Part shown: positions 7,279 to 10,758 of the stretch, one piece after another
Layout of the letters: each line of letters starts with the position of its first letter
Position numbering within the stretch: position 1 is the stretch's first letter
From: Flavobacteriia bacterium
Lineage (GTDB): Bacteria; Bacteroidota; Bacteroidia; Flavobacteriales; Flavobacteriaceae
DNA: 10,758 nt
Direction: 5' to 3'
Assembly: GCA_003973375.1 (NCBI GenBank)
Contig: QNYL01000093.1
Span: 1-10,758 of the forward strand
Notes under the pieces: model-generated
The model's input: only the letters and a program-made list of their open reading frames with translations
Database searches by the model: none
What the model was told of the DNA's origin: nothing
Program-made: the position numbers and the translations under genes

Positions 7279-8985
7279 CTATTTATTCTTTTTCTTCTTT
7301 TCTCTTTTTTTCTTTCTCATCTCTCTGGCCTTCATCTTTTGAGCTTTCTTTTTGGCTTTTGCCACTGTTTTACCAAAAGGAGTTAGTGTGTTAACAATAC
7401 CACTTTGAGCAGCGAGCCAGATATAATTAATAAAACCTTTATAAAAAAACCTGTTTGCATTGATCAAAGCCACCCTGGGCGGTTTTCCTTTAACAGGATT
7501 CGAATTGTATAAACTTTTATTTACAGACCAGCTTAAGAATTTATTCTGCTCCATGGAATTCTTTTTAAAGATCTCCGTTTCAAGATCGTGGTATAGCAAA
7601 GTCATTGTGCCTGTTGCTTGTCTTGGCCCCATTACAGCAGTAAATTTCATTCCATCAAGATCTCCTTTAAGAACTTTAATACCCAATGTAGGATAGATAG
7701 CCGAATCAAAATACTTGAATTTACTCTTACTGATGCTTCCATCCATATAAAAAAGCTCTTTATTGTCTTTATATGGAAAATCAAGATCAACTTTTAACAT
7801 CGCGTCTTTCATAAATTTACTTCTGTAATTCAAAACCAGTTTTTTATCCGGTTCTGCATTCACAGAGATGACATTCTTAATATCAGCATCAATATCATAA
7901 AGATTTATTTTTAAATGAACCTCTTTCTTTTCAAGTACCATTTCAAAAAATATTTTTGAATCCTGTATGGAAATCTTGGGGATTCTTAAAGTATCTTTCA
8001 TCTCGTTTAAAAGTACATTTAGAAATTTAGGCCTTTTTTTAAGGTCGAAAGGTTTCCTTCGGTCTTTATATAAATCCAGATTCATTCCTGAAAACAGAAT
8101 ACTATCCATATAATAACTATTATACCTTATAAGCTTGTTTATCTGATAATTAAAGATTCTTATTTTATCAACATTTGCATTAAAGACCACCTTATTATAT
8201 TTATAAGATTTTCCAAGTTCAACCTTATCTTTTAAAGGCTTAAAATGCAAACCATCAATATCAATAATATTATCTGTATTATTTCGGGTAATTTGATCTA
8301 TCTCAAGTATATAATCTTTATTAAAAAAATTGACTATAACCTTTTTAATTATCAGATCTTTATCAAGAGGTTCAATATGAAAAAGCTTATTAGAATCTTT
8401 TATCATTTTAAAACCACCCATTTTAACAGCTTGCAGACTTAACCGGAGTGTAGTATCCCCAGATAAAACATCAATCGTTTGAAACTGAAGATTCTCTACC
8501 TCTATTTTGCCTAATTCCAAACCTTTAAGTTTTCCTAATGATATTGAATCCGGCTTTGTTTTCTTTATACTGTCCTTTGATTTCTCTGAATTTGGATAAA
8601 TATACTTCGTAACTGATATATCTTCAGCATAAATTTTATTAATGTCGACGGAATTCTTAAAAAGTAGTTTGTAAAAATTGATTCCAATGATATCAAAAGA
8701 AGTAATGCTAATTTTTTGCAGACTGTTTATAATACTATCTCCATGTTTTAAAATATCAAATAATTTTTCAGTAGGTTCATTCTTAAAACCTACTACATTA
8801 ATTTCTCTTTTAAGCAAATTAAATTTAACTGTTTGAACACTGGAAACAGAACGATCATTGTTTTGCTTGGTCAAAACCTCCTTTATTTTATCCTCTACAA
8901 AACGGGAAACAAAGACATTGATAATAATTACCAATAAAGAAAGGATTATAAGTACAACCAGACCTTTTTTATAATGTTTTTTCAT
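7279..8985 (-). CDS. AsmA/DUF748-like membrane-anchored protein with lysine-rich tail
   Basis: This 568-residue protein starts with a basic N-terminus and one hydrophobic segment (about 8-27, LVVLIILSLLVIIINVFVSR), as in AsmA-type inner-membrane proteins. The rest is mostly beta-rich, repetitive sequence. Its end (LKGDLDGMKFTAVMGPRQ, then GTMTLLYHDL, then NYIWLAAQSGIVNTL) looks like the C-terminal part of AsmA-like/DUF748 proteins of Bacteroidota. Such proteins span the periplasm and some shuttle lipids to the outer membrane; that function is only inferred here. The last 30 residues (539-568, bases 7282-7371) contain about 18 lysine or arginine residues and resemble a nucleic-acid- or phospholipid-binding tail. 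The ArsC-like gene ends 7 bases upstream on the same strand, so the two share a transcript. No cysteines or lipobox suggest a lipoprotein. Confidence 0.62.
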   Translation of the reverse strand: MKKHYKKGLVVLIILSLLVIIINVFVSRFVEDKIKEVLTKQNNDRSVSSVQTVKFNLLKREINVVGFKNEPTEKLFDILKHGDSIINSLQKISITSFDIIGINFYKLLFKNSVDINKIYAEDISVTKYIYPNSEKSKDSIKKTKPDSISLGKLKGLELGKIEVENLQFQTIDVLSGDTTLRLSLQAVKMGGFKMIKDSNKLFHIEPLDKDLIIKKVIVNFFNKDYILEIDQITRNNTDNIIDIDGLHFKPLKDKVELGKSYKYNKVVFNANVDKIRIFNYQINKLIRYNSYYMDSILFSGMNLDLYKDRRKPFDLKKRPKFLNVLLNEMKDTLRIPKISIQDSKIFFEMVLEKKEVHLKINLYDIDADIKNVISVNAEPDKKLVLNYRSKFMKDAMLKVDLDFPYKDNKELFYMDGSISKSKFKYFDSAIYPTLGIKVLKGDLDGMKFTAVMGPRQATGTMTLLYHDLETEIFKKNSMEQNKFLSWSVNKSLYNSNPVKGKPPRVALINANRFFYKGFINYIWLAAQSGIVNTLTPFGKTVAKAKKKAQKMKAREMRKKKREKKKKNK

Positions 8986-8992
8986 GTAGCAG

Positions 8993-9352
8993 TTATGAAT
9001 TCTTTTTATTTAGATAATCTAAAAGAGATTCGATTATTTTTTTACTACTTCCTATAAATATCCTATTATCAATGATAATTACAGGTCTTTTTAAAAAAGT
9101 ATAGTGATCTAATATAAATTGCTGATAATCCTTTTCAGAAAGATTCTGATCTTTCAAACCCATTTCCTTATACTTTTTAGCCCTTCTGCTAAATAAGGAT
9201 TCATAGCTTCCGGAAAGTTTTTTCATCTCTTCGAGTTGCTTTACGGTAATAGGTTTTGTTTTTATTTCCTGTAATTCAAATCCTTCAAGAGGAATCATTT
9301 TCAGAATTCTCATAGAAGTATCACAGGTTTTTAAATAATATATTTTTTTCAT
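8993..9352 (-). CDS. ArsC/Spx-like thioredoxin-fold protein
   Basis: The 119-residue product has the ArsC-family outline: a beta strand leading to CDTSMR (Cys10, start at ATG 9352), a helical middle (SYESLFSRRAKKYKEMGL, about 49-66), and LKRPVIIID (87-95) with the family's conserved Arg-Pro after a HYTFLKRP stretch. True glutaredoxin-linked arsenate reductases use this cysteine with three arginines, and Spx uses CxxC; here the motif is CDTS, with a single cysteine. No ars operon is nearby, so arsenate reduction is unproven; a thiol-redox or regulatory role is equally possible. A GTG one codon upstream (9355) is also open but ATG is the more likely start. It is the first gene of a pair with the AsmA-like gene, which follows after 7 bases. 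Confidence 0.75.
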   Translation of the reverse strand: MKKIYYLKTCDTSMRILKMIPLEGFELQEIKTKPITVKQLEEMKKLSGSYESLFSRRAKKYKEMGLKDQNLSEKDYQQFILDHYTFLKRPVIIIDNRIFIGSSKKIIESLLDYLNKKNS

Positions 9353-9371
9353 CACAGTACAATAATCTCCC

Positions 9372-9379
9372 GAAAGTTA
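9372..9379 (-). promoter_or_regulatory. Possible -7 element for the ArsC-like/AsmA-like pair
   Basis: On the minus strand this reads TAACTTTC, 7 of 8 matches to TAnnTTTG, 19 bases before ATG 9352. The 53-base gap between the diverging genes must hold promoters for both, but the forward one is not clear. No -33 box is evident. Confidence 0.3.
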
Positions 9380-9405
9380 ATTATTTTTAGCATAAAATAA
9401 TCTAT

Positions 9406-9861
9406 ATGCATAAAATTTTTGAAACTCTTAGATTTAATAGGAGAACCTATCTTGATTTTTTAGATCAGTACTCTCTGAAGCAGTTGAATAATATTCCACA
9501 GAATTTTAACAACTCTATGATCTGGAATATCATTCATACTGTTGTTACAGAACAACTTCTAATCTATGATCTTTCCGGTTTGCCTATGAAAATTGATGAA
9601 GAATATATTTCGAGATTTAGAAAAGGAACTAAACCCGAGAAAGATGTTACTGCGGAAGAAGTCTTGTATATCAAAAACAATATGATGAAGTTGATCGACA
9701 TGACTGAAGAAGATTATAAATCAGGTATTTTTAAAAATTACACACCTTATTTATCAAGTACCGATATATCGCTGAATACTGTAGATGAAGCCTTAAAATT
9801 CAATCTTTTTCATGAAGGTATTCATTTAGGAGTAATTCTTTCAATAAAAAAATTAGTTTAG
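9406..9861 (+). CDS. DinB-fold protein, putative metal-dependent
   Basis: This 151-residue protein looks like a DinB/YfiT-type four-helix bundle. The three histidines that bind the metal in this superfamily are visible: H44 in the second helix (NIIHTVVTEQL), and H136 and H140 in the last (FHEGIHLGVIL). The N-terminal FETLRFNRRTYLDFLD and the helix spacing also fit. Members include bacillithiol- or mycothiol-dependent transferases and many proteins of unknown substrate; the name DinB comes from DNA damage induction but does not prove a repair role. It starts with the ATG at 9406 after a short AT-rich leader, diverges from the ArsC-like gene, and is followed after 5 bases by the trans-sulfuration gene, so it is probably co-transcribed with it. 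A thiol-linked role would fit that neighbour, but this is inference. Confidence 0.82.
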   Translation: MHKIFETLRFNRRTYLDFLDQYSLKQLNNIPQNFNNSMIWNIIHTVVTEQLLIYDLSGLPMKIDEEYISRFRKGTKPEKDVTAEEVLYIKNNMMKLIDMTEEDYKSGIFKNYTPYLSSTDISLNTVDEALKFNLFHEGIHLGVILSIKKLV

Positions 9862-9866
9862 ATCTT

Positions 9867-10724
9867 ATGAAATTCAATACAAAGACCGTTCATGGCGGGC
9901 AACAAAAAGATCCGGCTACAGGTGCTGTAATGCCTCCTATTTATCAGACCTCCACTTTTGCACAAAGCTCACCGGGAGTACATGGAGAATATGAGTATTC
10001 CCGCACCTCTAATCCTACGAGAACAGCTTTGGAAAGATCGCTTGCAAGCATAGAAAACGGCAAATACGGACTTGCATTTGCTTCCGGTGTTGCTGCCATT
10101 GATGCTGTATTAAAATTATTAAATCCGGGGGATGAAGTGGTTTCCACAGTTGATCTGTATGGAGGAACATACCGCTTGTTCACTAAGATCTTTAATCGGT
10201 ATGGGATTAAATTTCATTTTGTCAACATGTCTGATGTAATTAACATTGAAAAGTATATCAATGACAATACAAAAATGATCTGGATAGAATCTCCTACAAA
10301 TCCTATGTTAAATATTATTGATATTGCTGCGGTTTCAAAAATTTCAAAAAAACACCGGCTGATCTCTGTGGTTGATAACACCTTTGCGAGTCCGTATTTA
10401 CAAAACCCTTTAGATCTCGGTGCTGATATTGTAATGCATTCGGCCACAAAATATTTAGCAGGCCATTCAGATGTCGTTTTGGGAGCACTTATTTTAAACA
10501 ATAAGGAACTTGCCGATCAATTGTACTTCATTCAAAACGCCAGCGGTGCTATTTGCGGACCTATGGACAGTTTCTTAACACTAAGAGGGATAAAGACATT
10601 ACACCTTCGTATGCAAAGGCATTGTGAGAATGGAAGAGCCATAGCCGAATTCTTAAAAGATCATCCGAAGATATTCTTGGCACCATACCTGAAAATAAAA
10701 TCCCTATTATCCAAGACTCCATGA
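9867..10724 (+). CDS. Cystathionine gamma-synthase/lyase (trans-sulfuration PLP enzyme), C-terminus lost
   Basis: Residues 1-269 match the Cys/Met metabolism PLP family closely: YSRTSNPTR (44-52), ASGVAAID, DLYGGTYR (96-103) with the phosphate-binding tyrosine, VDNTFASPYL (169-178), the PLP lysine K195 in SATKYLAGHSD, GPMDSFLTLRGIKTL, and RHCENGRAIAEFLKDHPKI. The family continues for about 110 more residues, beginning VYxPGL-S-HP. Here the reading stays in frame but after I269 (base 10673) becomes FLAPYLKIKSLLSKTP and stops at 10724. Synthase (metB-like) and lyase cannot be told apart from the motifs; the overall pattern resembles flavobacterial proteins usually labelled cystathionine gamma-synthase. 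As it stands the product would lack the C-terminal domain and probably be inactive. Either the gene is disrupted here or the sequence end is chimeric. Confidence 0.82.
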   Translation: MKFNTKTVHGGQQKDPATGAVMPPIYQTSTFAQSSPGVHGEYEYSRTSNPTRTALERSLASIENGKYGLAFASGVAAIDAVLKLLNPGDEVVSTVDLYGGTYRLFTKIFNRYGIKFHFVNMSDVINIEKYINDNTKMIWIESPTNPMLNIIDIAAVSKISKKHRLISVVDNTFASPYLQNPLDLGADIVMHSATKYLAGHSDVVLGALILNNKELADQLYFIQNASGAICGPMDSFLTLRGIKTLHLRMQRHCENGRAIAEFLKDHPKIFLAPYLKIKSLLSKTP

Positions 10725-10758
10725 ATGTCCCAGTCACCGTCTTGAATAGTGGTGTACA
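10672..10758. other. Right-end segment not matching the trans-sulfuration gene
   Basis: From about 10672 none of the three forward frames carries the expected family sequence; one gives YSWHHT then a stop. Two other frames stay open to the window end: a forward one (about 10628 onward) with GTIPENKIPIIQDSMNVPV, and a reverse one with IQDGDWDIHGVLDNRDF. I recognise neither. The simplest readings are a rearrangement or insertion junction, or a misjoined contig end. Confidence 0.5.

Noticed and set aside
9353..9355. GTG one codon before the ArsC-like ATG
   Set aside because: It adds one residue only; ATG at 9352 is the more common start.
9381..9400. AT-rich inverted repeat TTATTTT/AAAATAA before the DinB-fold gene
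   Set aside because: Low-complexity A/T pairing is expected by chance in this AT-rich spacer; no operator consensus seen.
1..10758. CRISPR array, tRNA, rRNA, toxin-antitoxin or defence system
   Set aside because: No regularly spaced repeats, tRNA-like cloverleaf, small paired toxin/antitoxin frames or known defence domains were seen on either strand.

Overview
The window looks like chromosomal DNA from a member of the Bacteroidota, most likely the Flavobacteriaceae. It is AT-rich. Several genes follow a TAnnTTTG-type -7 promoter element, and Shine-Dalgarno sequences are mostly absent. The protein set is typical of flavobacterial genomes: a membrane M28 peptidase, a membrane-anchored M23 peptidase, a GH3-family protein, a tdk-alr-mscL cluster and a metB-like gene. 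These taxonomic and family calls rest on recalled motifs, because no search could be run.

Layout. (1) Bases 1-987 hold the C-terminal part of a membrane M28-type peptidase cut by the window edge. (2) Bases 984-1209 hold a short element with 18-bp near-perfect terminal inverted repeats, each ending in TTAA, and strong internal hairpins. It carries no gene and looks like a MITE, inserted right at the stop codon of the M28 gene. (3) Bases 1272-4265 form a forward run of three closely spaced genes: M23/LytM peptidase, GH3-family adenylate-forming enzyme and MOSC-domain protein. A strong hairpin terminator ends it at 4247-4294. (4) Bases 4304-6452 form a reverse run, tdk then alr (overlapping by 8 nt) then mscL, which converges on the MOSC gene. 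(5) From 6608 a divergent gene encodes a conserved flavobacterial protein of unknown function. (6) Bases 7279-9352 form a reverse pair: an ArsC/Spx-like thioredoxin-fold protein followed 7 nt later by a large AsmA-like membrane-anchored protein with a very lysine-rich tail. (7) From 9406 a forward pair encodes a DinB-fold protein and, 5 nt later, a cystathionine gamma-synthase/lyase. The latter stops matching its family around base 10672 and ends early.

How the genes work together: alr supplies D-alanine for peptidoglycan, the M23 protein trims or regulates peptidoglycan, MscL protects the envelope from osmotic shock, and Tdk salvages thymidine. The trans-sulfuration enzyme belongs to Met/Cys metabolism. 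The rest are accessory or poorly understood.

I found no rRNA, tRNA, CRISPR array, defence island or obvious new multi-gene system. The most unusual items are the MITE-like element, the abrupt change at the right-hand end, the thymidine kinase that has lost most of its zinc ligands, and the uncharacterised ArsC-like/AsmA-like pair.
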